Shown here piece by piece: positions 9,807-20,748 of a stretch of DNA of 64,000 nucleotides (the stretch's first letter is position 1; each line of letters starts with the position of its first letter). This DNA is from Prosapia bicincta. Taxonomy: Eukaryota; Arthropoda; Insecta; Hemiptera; Cercopidae. The translations under genes were made by a program, and so were the position numbers. The DNA lies in the NCBI GenBank assembly GCA_036971475.1, contig JBAIZL010000003.1, positions 103,940,233 to 104,004,232 on the forward strand, read 5' to 3'. The notes under the pieces are model-generated. The model made no database searches. It saw only the letters and a program-made list of their open reading frames with translations, and was not told where the DNA came from.

Positions 9807-10878
9807 TTGGTACAGATATATAGACGATATATTCGTTATCTGGACACAGGGAATCTCAACACTGGAAAGTTTTTTGAAGGGCTTATCACTATGTTCCACA
9901 CTTCAATTCACCTGGGAGAAGTCTGCAGCAACAATCACCTTCTTGGATGTAGATGTAACAATCAGAGATGGGAATATCTATACAGGTGTCCACATCAAAC
10001 CGACGAACCATCTACAATACCTACATTTCAATAGCAACCACCCCATGAATATAAAAAGGTCCATACCATACAGTCAGGCAGTCAGGGGCAAGAGAATTTG
10101 TTCCAACGATATAGCATTGGAAGACTTTAATAGAAAGACCTTACTAGCTTTCCAAAAAAGAGGATACCCTAAACAACTTGTTGAGAATCAAATCCGCTTG
10201 GCTCAGTCATCTGATGTACCCAGACCACCTATGGAGGACAAACTGTCTTTAGTTACAGATTACCATCCAGGCCTAACGAAGCTGAACAAAATATTAAAGG
10301 ATGGCTTCAAGATTCTTCAAGCTTCCGCCCACACCAAAGATCTTTTCTCAAATCCACCACATATTTGGTTCAGACAACCGTTCAATTTAAAAAGTATTTT
10401 AGTACATCCAAAATTACCAGATCCAAGTACTGAAAAACCGCCCAAACTTCCTCACGGCTCCTTTCCGTGCAATAGACCAAGATGCAAGACATGTCCAATA
10501 CACATCCCAACAAATAGTTTCCATAGCCTAGCAACCAATGTGGACTTCAAGATTCAGGGTCATCATACTTGTACGTCCAGTAATGTAATATACCAGTTAC
10601 AATGTAAATTTTGCCCGGCACAGTACATAGGCCTTACCACGGATAGTCTGAGCATCAGAATGAATGGCCACAGACATGACGTTGGAACCATGAACATAGA
10701 CAGGCCAACCGCTCAACACGCTGCTAGTCACAACATCGTCTCTTTCAATGATTGCTATACCACCAAAATAATTAAAGCCCTCCCCCCGGATTGCAACTCT
10801 TCAGAATTAAGAAGATGGGAGTTATCATACCAATGGTATACCAAATCTAGAGAGCCTCCTAACCTCAACATCAGATAA
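9752..10878 (+). pseudogene. PLE family B protein fragment (RT end, linker, GIY-YIG), right copy
   Basis: The plus-strand mirror of 8674-9745. It reads through the spacer (LKTQTHQPLCWYRYIDDIF with the catalytic Asp pair) to the stop at 10876-10878. It has the same domains: end of RT, Cys-rich linker and GIY-YIG endonuclease. The endonuclease nicks DNA so that RT can prime from it. 5'-truncated, with no start codon in a natural position. Intact within its length, which points to recent insertion or copying. Confidence 0.88.
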
Positions 10879-11258
10879 AACTCCTTTTAACTTCCCCCTA
10901 ACTTCTACCATTTTTAACAGCTCCATTACCTTCCTTCTGACAGACTTTTAATATCTAGTTTCAAGTAACCAATCTTTACACGATTCACATTTAACAATTT
11001 CTACACATATCACATATAGCTCTATATCATAAACTATAAATCTGTGAATCTGTGACATTTGGATGTTTATACACATCTGTGGTTCACTTCAATCTTTTGT
11101 TTTGTTTTCTCTTTCTTGACTGAAGAAGATCATGTTGATCGAAATATTTCAAATAAAAGTGTATTAAGTGTTTTATATGTGCTTATTTCCAAGAGATTGC
11201 AGTTTTGGACTATTGCCTTTAGGTAAGTCTGTCAGTCTCCTATCAAGTCCAAAAAATT

Positions 11259-11262
<4 letters not shown>
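9807..11262 (+). mobile_element. Penelope-like element family B, right arm of palindrome
   Basis: Reverse complement of 8278-9745, including the 3' tail (10879-11262) and the hammerhead-like core at 11120-11150. It ends in the CTCCTATCAAGTCC-type terminal block and then an AT microsatellite. Confidence 0.9.
11120..11150 (+). ncRNA. Hammerhead-ribozyme-like core, PLE family B right copy
   Basis: CTGAAGA, an unpaired A, stem GATCA-TGT-TGATC, GAAA, a minimal ATA/TTT stem III with one mismatch, then C as cleavage base. The flanks pair poorly, so stem I is doubtful. Such motifs are known in PLE terminal repeats. Confidence 0.5.
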
Positions 11263-11319
<57 letters not shown>

Positions 11320-11487
11320 TAATATGTATTCTTGTGTATTAATAAAGAACATAAGTTAAAATACAAATACAAGAATACAAAATATACAAGATTGTACAAG
11401 AATACATAATACAAAATACAAAGTCAACGAAAAGCTTTGAATTGTAAATTCAATTATAATTCTTGTATTTGTATTTTGACTTATGTT

Positions 11488-11552
<65 letters not shown>
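11261..11552. repeat. AT-microsatellite-bounded foldback
   Basis: (TA)n at 11261-11317 and 11491-11551 flank a pair of 34-bp inverted repeats, 11343-11376 and 11459-11492, with one mismatch. The interior is AT-rich with short AATACAA-type repeats. No coding content. Confidence 0.85.
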
Positions 11553-11554
<2 letters not shown>

Positions 11555-11829
11555 TTTTTTGGACTAGGAGACTGACAGACTTACCTTGGTAAGAGTCCAC
11601 TCTGTAGTCTTGAAATAAAAACACATAAAAGCACTTAAACAATGATATATTTCAACCACACAGTGGTCTTTGTCAATCGAAGAGAAAACACAAAAAGAAA
11701 TATGAGAGAATGAAATTTTAAAAAAAATCTTTTTTTTTCAATCAATAAAAGCTTTTATGTGTTTCTATTTCAAGACTACAGAGTGGACTCTTACCAAGGT
11801 AAGTCTGTCAGTCTCCTAGTCCAAAAAAT
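11553..11829. mobile_element. Inverted pair of PLE family A termini
   Basis: 11553-11717 is the family A tail on the minus strand, including the decayed hammerhead block. After a short A/T spacer, 11750-11829 is the outer part of the same tail on the plus strand. With 7950-8160 this places family A ends on both sides of the family B palindrome. Confidence 0.8.
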
Positions 11830-11859
11830 TTAAATAATCTTTACCAACCAAAACTAACC

Positions 11860-12003
11860 TAAATATATATATATATATATATGAAGTTGATATATTACTA
11901 TTGTAAATACTTTTATCCACCACTAAGTGCAATAATTTTACCTTGTTGTGATGAGGCACCTTTTGGTCACTTGACCATTGTCTAATCACTGTGGACAACG
12001 TAA
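11860..12003. repeat. Dispersed repeat R1: (AT)n plus about 130-bp conserved body
   Basis: After (AT)n, the body starting GAAGTTGATA and containing TTTTATCCACCACTAAGTGC is nearly repeated at 55113-55220, again after (AT)n. No coding capacity. It could be the tail of an unrecognised retroelement. Confidence 0.75.
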
Positions 12004-12166
12004 AATATATATATATATTCTTGTCTACTTTAATTTTCGCAAGTATTTAAATTTTAGTTCAGGATTATTATTATGTAATTTTTCTTGTTGTATTACAGAT
12101 ATGTTGTTTATTGTGTACGATGTTTGTAATTTCAGTGGGTAACAGCATAATATAACCAACACTTAC

Positions 12167-12333
12167 CTCCCAACAATATTCTTGCATAGGGTGTTTCAAT
12201 TTGTGACGTTTGCTAAGGCAACCATGAAAAAAACATGACTGACACTGATCGTATGACAAACATCGTAAACATCTGTATCGTAATCCAACAATTGGGTAAG
12301 TGCGACATACTCCACAGCGTACTCCATGACTGA
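12167..12333 (-). CDS. DYTN: Dystrotelin-like gene, ZZ zinc-finger exon (sixth recognised)
   Basis: A 167-bp exon bounded by AG (12334-12335) and the strong donor GTAAGT (12161-12166) on the minus strand. It encodes a ZZ zinc finger with the Cys pairs CGVC, CLRC and CQSCFF and the closing His pair (RHKLKHPMQEYC). The order and wording follow the ZZ domain of dystrophin, dystrobrevin and dystrotelin; CRTYPIVGLRYRC is closest to dystrotelin as I know it. The exon begins in phase 1, joining exactly to the exon at 14449-14560 (AAEK|VSHGVRC). In the family this domain, with the EF hands, binds partner proteins. The next 3' exon is not in the window. Confidence 0.88.
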
Positions 12334-12345
12334 CTACATTTAACA

Positions 12346-13216
12346 AAATAATACAAACCTGATTATAATAGAGTTACATAGTAAGTTATCATAAGTCAAC
12401 ATAGAGCATAATCATCATAAGTCAGCAAAATAAGGTGCAAATGTGAGTAATATGTAGCTGGACCAGGTGCATCCAGCTATTTCCTGAATTACACCGTGAA
12501 TAATACCTTGATATTTTAGGGTAAAACTTTCCTAATTTTCCTTTTTCTAACAAACGAAATTTGGATTTTATTAAGGAAAAATGTTGTTTCTTGTAAAAAT
12601 CGGTCTTGTAATGAAATTTTGCTCACAAAATGTTATGATTCCAGAACAATAATAAAGAACAAAGAAGAACAAATAATAAAGAATCCAGAACATAATATAA
12701 AGTATTAATATAATGGTTAAAAAATTATTTTAAAAAGCTCACTTTTTGAGGGTTGTTTAAAAAATTTATTAATTAAAGGGTTTGACTATTTTACTGTTTA
12801 TCTACAAGTTGCTTTAGAAGCTGGGAAATAATGTTATTGATAAAATTTATCAAAATATCTCTGTAAATATGGACTTTCTTTATTAGCATACATCAATCAA
12901 AATATCGAGTAATGGTGAATGTCAAAAATTACCTGAGATGTACCTTATTACAGTTACAACAAAATATTCAAAAACTTGTCATGGATAAAGAGTGTCTATA
13001 AAGCTTGTCAAGGATAAAGAGTGTCTCTATTCTTATTAACTTTGTATAAGTCACTGATATTAAATTCATGACTACTTTACGTAAATTTTTACATAGTCAT
13101 GCATATAAAATATGATATACTAACAGTAAAAAGTTATGTATAGATAATTATACACTGTTGTGGATAAGATTATCAGAAATTCAATGACCAGCTTGTTTCA
13201 TTCTATCAGCACTACT
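12346..13216. other. Intron sequence, no feature seen
   Basis: AT-rich stretch inside the dystrotelin-like gene. A direct repeat of the kind CTTGTCA(A/T)GGATAAAGAGTGTCT occurs twice near 12976-13026. Nothing else was recognised. Confidence 0.6.
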
Positions 13217-14023
13217 TGTATTGAGCATATATGTTGGGGGAAAGCATCATTTCACATCAGTGCTGAAAGGGAGATACTGAGATTCAGGTTGAGGACTTCT
13301 AGTCATGACTCTGTACTTGTATTGAGCATACATGTTGGGGGAAAGCATCATTTCACATCAGTGTTGAAAGGAAGATACTGAGATTCAGGTTGAGGACTTC
13401 TAGTCATGACTCTGTATTTGTATTGAGCATATATGTTGGGGGAAAGCATCATTTCACATCAGTGCTGAAAGGGAGATACTGAGATTCAGGTTGAGGACTT
13501 CTAGTCATGACTCTGTACTTGTATTGAGCATATATGTTGGGAGAAAGCATCATTTCACATCAGTGTGGAAAGGGAGATACTGAGATTCAGGTTGAGGACT
13601 TCGTCATGACTCTGTACTTGTATTGAGCATATATGTTGGGGGAAAGCATTATTTCACATCAGTGTTGAAAGGGAGATACTGAGATTCAGGTTGAGGACTT
13701 CTAGTCATGACTCTGTACTTGTATTGAGCATATATGTTAGGGGAAAGCATCATTTCACATCAGTGTTGAAAGGGAGATACTGAGATTCAGGTTGAGGACT
13801 TCTAGTCATGACTCCGTACTTGTATTGAGCATATATGTTGGGGGAAAGCATCATTTCACATCAGTGTTGAAAGGGAGATACTGAGATTCAGGTTGAGGAC
13901 TTCTAGTCATGACTCTGTACTTGTATTGAGCATATATGTTGGGGGAAAGCATCATTTCACATCTGTGCTGAAAGGGAGATACTGAGATTCAGGTTGAGGA
14001 CTTCTAGTCATGACTCTGTACTT
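13217..14023. repeat. Minisatellite, 8 copies of 101 bp
   Basis: Copies start at 13217, 13318, 13419, 13520, 13619, 13720, 13821 and 13922. All are 101 bp except the fourth, which lost two bases (99 bp). Copies differ by only a few substitutions each. The array lies in the intron between the ZZ exon and the exon at 14449. Confidence 0.95.
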
Positions 14024-14448
14024 GTTACATCATCTTTAATTAAAAATTAAATTTAAAAGATACATTTTTCTGGAAAACTCTTTGTATTGATAATACTGCA
14101 AGGCACTACTAATAGCAGTGTTTTTTTGTTGCTTATTTGTAGCTTTGACCATAATGCCAGGAATACACTTTCTACTTATTAGAGTATTTTTACTGACCAG
14201 AGTTAAATAGCTAATTGACATTATCAGATCAATTCATTTCAAGAGAAAAATGTCAATAAATTTTGTATCAATTCATTTCAAAAAATATATGTCAGTAAAT
14301 ATATATAGTAACAAGTACAGTTTTATCTACATATAAATATGTTAAATACAGAGATCTTCTACCTTTTATAATGGCGTTATCTCCTGTGTAGTAAGACATA
14401 AGATATCTGTACTCAGTAAATTTAAATATTAAATAATTTATATCCAAC

Positions 14449-14560
14449 CTTTCTCTGCAGCTCGCAATCTGTAGAATGTAGGTAGCCAAACAAGGAGTTG
14501 AGGTTCACGCATCAACCAACTCATGAACACATCTTCACTAATTCCCACTGGGCCATGAGA
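14449..14560 (-). CDS. DYTN: Dystrotelin-like gene, EF-hand end / pre-ZZ exon (fifth)
   Basis: A 112-bp exon with acceptor TTGTAG before 14560 and donor GT at 14448-14447. It starts in phase 0 and ends in phase 1, matching both neighbours. It encodes SEDVFMSWLMREPQ then LLVWLPTFYRLRAAEK, the conserved W-L-P stretch that ends the second EF-hand-like region and leads into the ZZ finger in dystrophin-superfamily proteins. The donor GTTGGA is weak, but the phase and protein continuity support it. Confidence 0.88.
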
Positions 14561-14707
14561 CTACAATCAGAATGGTTATAGTTTAATAAATAAATGAAAA
14601 AAGTCTTCATGTAAAAATTCACTAATATAAATTTGTGTAACTATTTGAGGTAGTACATCACTAACCACCAAATATACAATTCTGACTGTCATATTCATCT
14701 CTTGAGT

Positions 14708-15790
14708 TTTGTATTCTTTTACGTTTGGTGAATCTTAATTAATCACTTTGACATTAGTTTATGAGTATCCAAACTTTAAATTTTGTAAAAACTTCTGGAC
14801 AGAATGTTTCATCAGTGTCTTCTGCTTGAAGATGTTGGGTTAAACAGTGAAGGTTTTAAAGGTAGGATTTCGATAATTTCAAAGATTATGTGTGATTTGT
14901 ATTGTGTTTTGTTTGTTTAATATGTTTGTACTTTGTATGTTTGTGTGTCTGTAAATTTCATATTGTTCTAGTGTGTTGAAATGTGATCCTTTTTTGTTGA
15001 TGTGTAGGATCTCCAGGTTATGGTAAATGTCTGTGTATTTGTGTCATGTTTCTTTTATGTGATTGTAAAATGCCGACCGAGTTGGTGTTCTGTTTGTGTT
15101 CCTAGACTTTGTTTAAAGCTGCAACCTGTTTGCCCAATGTAGAATTTGTTACATTTGTTGCAGTTTAGTTTGAATACACCTGGTGCTTGTAGTTTATCTT
15201 TGTTGTTGGTGTCTTGTTATATTTTGTATTGTAAATTATTATTAGTTTTGTATGCTATTTTGTATCCTGTTTTTTGAAATTTGTGGGCTATTTTGTTAGA
15301 TGTTTTGTTTATGTATGGTATTGTGATCTATTTGTTTTCTCTCTCTGTAGTGGTAATTTTAGTGTTTTTTTTTTGTATATTTTGCCATAGTTTGTCTATT
15401 ATTGTGGTATTGTATCCATTTGTGTATGCTAAATATTTAATGGTGTCTAGATCTTTGTTTATGTTTTCTGTGGTAATTGGAACTTCTTTAAGTCTATGGA
15501 GCATGGATCTGAAGGCAGCGTGTTTGTGTTGGATAGGGTGGTTTTAGGTGTTGTGGATAAGTGTGTCTATCGTTGTGGGTTTCCTGTAAATGTTGTGGCT
15601 TTTTGTTATGATGAGGTCAAGGAAATTTAGGGATTGGTTGGTTTCAATCTCTTAGGTGAAGATTTCGGATAGGATACTAACGAAATCCCACCTTTAAAAA
15701 CGTCACCGCTTAGCCCAACTGATGAAGATCACCACATAGCGATCGAAAATGTTCTGTCTCAGTAAGTTTTTTTACAAATTTAAAGTTCGG
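14708..15790 (-). mobile_element. Penelope-like element family C, degraded copy
   Basis: The minus strand keeps PLE pieces: an RT-side stretch ITIPYINKTSNKIAHKF near 15290 and a GIY-YIG start KLNCNKCNKFYIGQTG near 15140, followed by stops. At both ends the same terminal sequence occurs in opposite orientation (about 14708-14890 and 15660-15790), each with a hammerhead-like block. A second copy of the family is at 52080-52985. Dead copy in an intron. Confidence 0.75.
15719..15754 (+). ncRNA. Hammerhead-ribozyme-like core, PLE family C
   Basis: CTGATGA, unpaired A, stem GATC/GATC closing a 10-nt loop, GAAA, minimal stem III AAT/GTT and cleavage base C (15754). The 5' strand of stem I does not pair well in this copy. 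The related copy at 52243-52288 keeps stem I. Confidence 0.55.
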
Positions 15791-15829
15791 ATAGTTATAA
15801 ATCTCATATGTATCTTCAGAAAGAAATAA

Positions 15830-16404
15830 GTTTGGTTCGAATAAAAATATGAGAATAGGTGAATATGTTAAAGAACGATAACATACCTATGTTTAATACC
15901 TATCATCCTTATGAACATTATTCTCCAATCACAGATAATTACAAATACATAAACATTCCCTATTGTCATTAACAGGAGATCATTACATCGCTTCCTTAAT
16001 TCTCTCTGCCCTTCCTAGAAGAAGTGAAACAGACAGATGTTTTTTAGAAGACCAACTTCAGCAGAGTAGCATTCAAATTTAATTTTCAAATTCTTGTATA
16101 TTTCCTAATTTCTCAACACAAAATAATAAAATTCTGTTACCTTAATAACCTAGGTATAGTAACAATAATGCATGATCTATAAAAGACTGGGTGACAGTTT
16201 TTCCTAGATCTGAATGGTTGAAAGTACTCTTTTCACAGGCTAGAAGAATTATTTGGTATATTATCAAAAAAAATAAGATTCATTTCAGGTAAAAAATTGG
16301 TTTTATTTATTTATTTATTATGTGCTGATGATTACTAAAATAAATTAACAAATAACTATGTAACATATTTAATAGTTTATTTTCTTAATATCTGAGACTC
16401 TACA
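15830..16404. other. Intron sequence, no feature seen
   Basis: AT-rich, stops in all frames, no repeat recognised; belongs to the 6.2-kb intron between the exons at 14449 and 20749. Confidence 0.5.
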
Positions 16405-18317
16405 TCAGTAGTTCCTAACCTTTTATGGCCTATCACCCTTTTTTGGAGGTTGACTAACACCTATTGCCCCCTTTTCATTTCATTGTATGCCTAATTTCAA
16501 ATCGAAGCCAAGTAAATAATAAAGCAGTTTTATTATTTTCAACAATTTTACTATCGCATAATATAAAAGCAACCAGAGCACTTTTATCACTGCACTAAAT
16601 TAGAAAACAGAAAAAATGTACATTTTTTATAGATTTGTGTAAAAAATAAAAAAATGAAATAATTAACTTAGTTAATAGAGATACATTTGAAAAACAGGAG
16701 GAGTACATATTTTAGTTTTTTAATTAGAATCTAAAAAAATTGTTGACAGTTCCTTCGAGGAAAATGTTCAACCTATTTCTTTTTTTTGTGAGGAGCTGGA
16801 CAACAGAACTGAATCCTTTTTCAACTAAATATATTGACATGAATGAGATGAGAAGTGGTTCAATAGTTTAGTTTTTCCTCACAGTTCCGTATAAGTGTCT
16901 ATCCATAAGCTTCATCCAGGATGACTTGTAACCTCTCTGCTAAAAAATGATTTTCACCTCACGGGCATGCTTCACATTTAGAAACAACGCCCTGAAAGAG
17001 TTAACAAGCTTATCCACAGCTTCAAATAAGAGTGGATCTAGAATCCAATTTGGAATTTGTTAACTTAATCAAATCATGATTCCATTTCAGTTTTTATTTG
17101 GTCAAGCTCAGCAAAAATTAGGATTATGTCATATGGGAGTTCTCCTTATTTGAACACTATTTAAGGATTAAAAACTGAATCAGCTTTTTACAGCTAATAT
17201 TTACCTGGAAAATATCAAACCTGGTGATGAATGATGAAATAATTCCTTTGGCCTTGATAAAGATCATCTTCTTCTTAAGCTACATCATGAAGCCTTATAT
17301 TGATTTCATTCATTTGTTCAAAAATATTTTTAGGTAATCAAGTTCCAACTTGTTGTTTCAAATTCTCACTTAAAATGGATCAGATGTATCTAGAAACTCA
17401 TTAATCGTGTCTAATAATTCGAAGAAACGGCACAAACAGTTTCTTTTGGAAAGCCACCTCATGGCTGTATATGGAATCAGGCTTTTGAATTCCTCATAAT
17501 TTTTATCGCAAAGTTGATAACACAGATTGTCATTGAAGGAATTATATTTGATCTTCTTGACACCAATTGGAATGTTTCATGCAGGATCCCACTCAATTCT
17601 TTCGCACCACTAAGTGTTGAGGATGAATGACGCAGTGAACAGTGATAACCTCTGCCATTTTTTTTCTTTCTAGCACACCCCCAGGATGACATTACGCAAC
17701 TGCTCATGTTGGTCAAGGGAATTTTTTCCTCAAAATCTTGTACCACTTTACAAAATTGACGATCTTTTGTATCAGTGATCAAAGTTTTAGCAAACAATAT
17801 TTTTTCTGTAGTTCTTTTTTTTTAATCCATTGTGAATGAGCTTAGACACTTCAAAACAAACGCACAAAAACAGAAAGTATATGAAAGTACATGTACAAAA
17901 ACTGATGATGAATCACTCAAAGGCTAAGACAAATGCATGTGAATGGCAAGTGTGATCTAATGGCAGGAGGGGGAAGGGGCTGAGTTGTTAGTCGGCCATA
18001 CACATTGAGGTATTCTACATTGGTATAGCTTAGACTAGGCTAAAACTTCTTAGTTGATCAGCTGAGAGCGGAATAACTTTGACACAACCAGTGCAGCTAC
18101 AGAAATTCTCTAGTTTATTCAATACTCACTGACTGCGCTGAACAACAAAAGGCGAGGACTGGAGAAAAGGGTAAGTGCAGAGACCTTGCTAGCTGAAAAT
18201 AGCCAGTGATGGCTACTCTGCAACCTATACTGTACAGTACTATTTTAATCCCCCCCCCCCTGATAACCTAAACCGCCCACTGAGGGGCTATCGCTGCCGG
18301 GTTGGGAACCACTCCTG
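16405..18317 (-). mobile_element. hAT DNA transposon
   Basis: The termini CAGTAGTTCCTAACC (16405) and the inverse of CAGGAGTGGTTCCCAACC (ending 18317) are of the hAT type CAG-GGTTCCCAACC. Flanking octamers CTCTACAT (16397-16404) and CTTTATAA (18318-18325) agree at five of eight positions, as an old 8-bp duplication would. It contains a degraded minus-strand transposase. Confidence 0.8.
16755..17800 (-). pseudogene. hAT transposase remnant (ZBED/SCAND3-like group)
   Basis: The minus strand has recognisable pieces across several frames and stops. There is a region ending VINFAIKIM, then RWLSKRNCLCRFFELLDTINEFL near 17460-17395, which matches the R-W-L-S-x-G block of this hAT group. A C-terminal dimerisation-like segment FSSVVQLLTKKRNRLNI lies near 16790. 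Too many stops and frameshifts to be functional. Confidence 0.7.
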
Positions 18318-18325
18318 CTTTATAA

Positions 18326-18936
18326 AGTACTTGCAGTAGCTATTCTTAATGCACTCTCCAAATGAAAACTATTCAGTCTTGTACTTTTAAATTCATTATA
18401 GTAAATATTTCTTGTTTTTTTTTTTACTTCCATATCTTTCATAATTATAAAAATTGCCCAAATTTTTTGCTCATGTCAAAATTTCCCATGTATTAATTCA
18501 TCACACTGTACTTTTTTATGATTGTAGGCATTACAACAGAAGTGTCATCTAAATTGCAAAAATAGATTTTGAATCCATTTTTTTTCAAGAAAACAAAATT
18601 GCTGCTTGAAATCTGTCATCGTGCAAGGATAGTGTTTTTAAATTCTTGAATCTTTTTACTTTAAATATCTAAAGATACAGTTAGTGAAATTAGAGAGTAA
18701 TAAAATTTACATTTTAACGGATTTGTAGATATTAGGCTAGGCTTCTTTTGGCACAATTTTAACCTTTGTATTAAATCAAGAAAATATAACACATCTAATT
18801 TTGGTTCTATTAATAATCATCACACATCTAATTTTGCATCAAGCATTAAAAATATTTGTATTTTTGTTTGAAAGTATATTTTTTTTAAAATAAAAATATT
18901 TTTTAAATAATATATTTTGATTTTCCCACACTAATT
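18326..18936. other. Intron sequence, no feature seen
   Basis: AT-rich with long T runs; no gene or repeat recognised. Confidence 0.5.
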
Positions 18937-18940
18937 TTAA

Positions 18941-19440
18941 CACTTTAGCTGCCAGCCACAATATCGGCATTTTCCCGGAGAGTTGCCAAAATATTTGAAG
19001 CCTATTTTTGAATAATGTGTACTTATTTTTTGTTGCCTTATAATATCTAAGTACAAAAATACGCTTTTTATCATAATATATATAAACACGTGTCAACATA
19101 GTTTTTTTAAAGCATAAATGACACCTAAATAAACTCCGTCGGGCCAATTGGCCGGCATTGTTTTTGAGGTATTTATATTTTCTTATCTCTGCAACAGACT
19201 ATTAATATTTTTTTGTTTTGTGTAAACAATAAACAACAAAACCACATTTTCATGTTCTGTTCGCCTACATAACAAGCTGACTGGCAAGTAAAGTGTTTTG
19301 GCGCATATCACGAAGAGACGTAAACGTGTCACTTGGGATTGATTTGTGAGTTTATAATTATTCTGATATTATTATTATAATAATTTGAAGTGTAAACATA
19401 TTCTCTGTCTGATAAGTAATGCTTCAGATACGATAAATAC
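18941..19440. mobile_element. piggyBac-like non-coding element, partial copy 1
   Basis: Starts CACTTTAGCTGCCAGCC directly after TTAA (18937-18940), the target site of piggyBac elements. The next 500 bases align with 28671-29125, including AACAATAAACAACAAAACCACA. No transposase frame. The right part is displaced or lost beyond the PLE foldback at 19488. Confidence 0.7.
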
Positions 19441-19487
19441 CTTTTCGTTGAAGGAAGTTTATCTTTATATATATTAAAATAAATAAT

Positions 19488-19801
19488 TTTTAGGTTAGTT
19501 TTGGTTGGTAGATTATTTAGATTTTTTGTACTAGGAGACTGACAGACTTACCTTGGTAAGAGTCCACTCTGTAGTCTTGAAATAGAAACACATAAAAGCA
19601 CTTAATGACATATTTCAACCACACAGTGGTCTTTGTCAATCGAAGAGAAAACACCACCAAGAGTGGTTTTCTCTTCGATTGACAAAGACCACTGTGTGGT
19701 TGAAATATATCATTGTTTAAGTGCTTTTATGTGTTTCTATTTCAAGACTACAGAGTGGACTCTTACCAAGGTAAGTCTGTCAGTCTCCTAGTCCAAAAAA
19801 T
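19488..19801. mobile_element. PLE family A foldback (two terminal repeats head to head)
   Basis: About 135-bp arms, 19521-19655 and 19667-19801, are reverse complements with few differences around an 11-base centre. Each arm is the family A tail with the decayed hammerhead block. The upstream TTAGGTTAGTTTTGGTTGG block is shared with 11830-11855 and resembles 8245-8260. Confidence 0.85.
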
Positions 19802-19990
19802 CAAAATAAATAATTTGAATGACATATTATTTTGATTTTCACTATTGTTTTCAAAATTTCACAAAAGCTAAACAATAAGTCAGAAATATTGCCTAATTAT
19901 TTAATTGTATAATAATTCTTACAGAAACAGTCTTGCTTGAAGTTAAGTACAAATATTGGTATAATTAGATAAACTCATACTTACTAAAAA
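19802..19990 (-). repeat. Diverged repeat, inverted partner of 29163-29400
   Basis: Read on the minus strand it parallels 29163-29400. Shared landmarks include GAGTTTATC followed by a TCAATGTTTGCAGTTAGCTTCAA-like run, and AAACAATA(A/G)(A/T)G-type blocks. Probably an old internal part of the piggyBac-like repeat family. Confidence 0.5.
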
Positions 19991-20021
19991 GTAAATTTAC
20001 TAAACTAATTTTATCATATTA

Positions 20022-20432
20022 CAGTGCAATCTCGGCAATCCGAAAAAGCAAAAAACAAAAATCTCTGTCATGTATAAGAGCCTTATTACCTAAGGTTAGA
20101 GGCAAGGCAGAAAAAGAAAAGAGTTCTATGAATGGAAAGAGAGAGTATGAAAAACATGCAGCTGAGAATTTGGATTGCCCAGAATTTTGATCTGTTGTTC
20201 TCTTAGATAGTTTTCAGATAAATCCCCCTCTGTTCAATAAGTAGAGTGGGACACCTCACAGTAAATTTACTCAGTCTTATTTTTGCTTTTCGAGTGTTCA
20301 GAAGCGTGTTAAAGTGAGTGAAAAAAGAAAATCTAAAACACTGTCCTTGAGTGACAAGTACACCATCTTATTATATTTCACCAAGTGAGATACTTCTTCC
20401 AATCTGGCCCGTGAGTGTAATGTTGGTAAGTT
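20022..20432 (+). mobile_element. pogo/Tigger-like remnant with HTH coding trace
   Basis: CAGTGCAATCTCGGCAATCCG after TA (20020-20021) looks like a Tigger-type terminus. At 20303-20432 the plus strand reads KRVKVSEKRKSKTLSLSDKY...LARECNVGK with one stop, the N-terminal DNA-binding helix-turn-helix of pogo-group transposases. No catalytic part follows. Confidence 0.55.
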
Positions 20433-20748
20433 TAGAATTACAGATTAGAAAAAAAATTGTGCAAAAATTTTAATTAATTTAATTAATTCCTAACTAATTA
20501 TTATTATTTTTAAACTGTCAATCAAATTTTGAATAATAACATTTTTATGTAATTAAATATACAAATTTGTAGAAAACTAAATAAAAATAGTTATATGCTT
20601 TCATATTGCTGAATGTTTTTTCCGGCATTTTTCCTAAAACATATGTAGGTACATTCTGTAATCTAAACTTTTCATTAATTCGAACAACCCCCTGCAGCAA
20701 TTAGTTAAGATTGCCAAGATTGGACTGCGTACAATTAAAGACACTTAC

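Noticed and set aside
11168..11414. ORFs rich in Tyr-Ile repeats
   Set aside because: They are translations of the (TA)n microsatellite.
11880..11990. TGATGAGGCACC in repeat R1 as a hammerhead box
   Set aside because: No GAAA box or pairing stem follows at the right distance.
12167..12333. ZZ exon as part of dystrophin proper
   Set aside because: Not excluded, but the CRT-Y-PI-x-GLRYRC wording, WLPTFYRLRAAEK and the degenerate WW favour dystrotelin. I therefore label it dystrotelin-like.
13217..14023. Regular repeats as a CRISPR array
   Set aside because: The 101-bp units are contiguous with no unique spacers, and the genome is eukaryotic.
15281..15547. 88-codon plus-strand ORF rich in Val/Phe
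   Set aside because: It is antisense to the PLE family C fragment and has low-complexity T/G-rich coding.
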